Assembly (NCBI GenBank): GCA_035539015.1
Contig: DATLJF010000262.1
Location: forward strand, 1 to 20,329
Origin: Stenotrophomonas_A sp035539015
Lineage (GTDB): Bacteria; Pseudomonadota; Gammaproteobacteria; Xanthomonadales; Xanthomonadaceae
DNA length: 20,329 nucleotides
Direction: 5' to 3'
The translations under genes and the position numbers were made by a program. The notes beneath the pieces were generated by a model. The model was not told where the DNA came from. It was given only the letters and a program-made list of their open reading frames with translations, and searched no databases. Each line of letters starts with the position of its first letter. The first letter of the stretch is position 1. Positions 20,317 through 20,329 of the stretch are shown here, piece after piece.

Positions 20317-20329
20317 CTCAAGAGCAGCC
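20313..20329 (+). CDS. start of a further gene (partial)
   Basis: An ATG overlapping the previous stop (ATGA) opens a frame MTQEQ that runs off the window. Only five codons are visible; it is called because the same overlap pattern joins genes elsewhere in this element. Confidence 0.5.

Larger units (their letters stand above)
16858..20329. mobile_element. integrative element at tRNA-Phe, left part (runs off the window)
   Basis: The left border is the tRNA-Phe fragment. Inside are an integrase operon reading towards the border and a divergent operon starting with an AlpA/excisionase-like gene. Because the tRNA 5' half is missing on the right of the fragment while a plausible native terminator is on its left, the element must extend rightward. 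An intact tRNA-Phe is expected at its other end. No phage structural, conjugation or replication gene is visible in this portion, so phage, satellite or ICE cannot be told apart. Confidence 0.82.

Noticed and set aside
1..20329. CRISPR array or insertion sequence
   Set aside because: No regularly spaced direct repeats and no transposase with terminal inverted repeats were seen; the only mobile element is the tRNA-Phe integrative element.

Overview
The window is high-GC gammaproteobacterial chromosome, most likely from the Xanthomonadaceae/Lysobacteraceae (Stenotrophomonas-Xanthomonas-Lysobacter group). The evidence is the style of the core genes, the abundance of ATGA-coupled starts, and three pairs of GTAG-type REP palindromes of the kind known from Stenotrophomonas and relatives. 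I cannot fix the genus from sequence reading alone.

Region 1 (1-9151) is conserved housekeeping sequence. It opens with the 3' end of upp, whose stop codon overlaps that of a convergent GH9 glucanase gene in the palindrome CTAG. Leftward-reading genes follow: an MBL-fold hydrolase, a gamma-glutamyltransferase and an Alvin-type 2[4Fe-4S] ferredoxin (tightly packed, ferredoxin->ggt coupled by ATGA). Next come a lipoprotein with a strong downstream hairpin, and coaD/rsmD (also ATGA-coupled). htpG reads the other way from a near-consensus heat-shock (sigma-32) promoter.

Region 2 (9152-12211) holds a 98-aa orphan flagellar-rod-like protein, divergent from ftsY-mutY-yggX (SRP receptor, adenine glycosylase, iron/oxidative protection protein). 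Region 3 (12228-15304) has a DUF6491-type lipoprotein, a secreted S33 alpha/beta hydrolase, a 317-bp spacer with a 9-bp tandem repeat, and an ATGA-coupled pair encoding a two-TM protein and a small secreted Ig-like protein. REP doublets sit between genes at 1981-2044, 9023-9108 and 12228-12314; the last two lie between convergent genes.

Region 4 (15305-16857) looks acquired. It has a SymE-like toxin gene with a structured upstream region, a decayed DUF3800 gene, and then a terminator that I read as the native terminator of a tRNA-Phe.

Region 5 (16858-20329, runs off the right end) is an integrative element. Its left border is a 48-nt 3' fragment of tRNA-Phe(GAA), which is an att duplication. 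A leftward, fully overlapping operon encodes an Arc-type ribbon-helix-helix regulator with a long coiled coil, a tyrosine integrase, and an unknown one-TM protein. Diverging from it are an AlpA/excisionase-like HTH gene, a 32-aa leader ORF with an internal hairpin coupled to a 97-aa protein, an HTH protein, and the start of another gene. The 92-bp divergent intergenic region carries three near-identical copies of the palindrome TACAC-G-GTGTA, very likely the operators of the RHH protein. This RHH-controlled integration switch is the most interesting system in the window.
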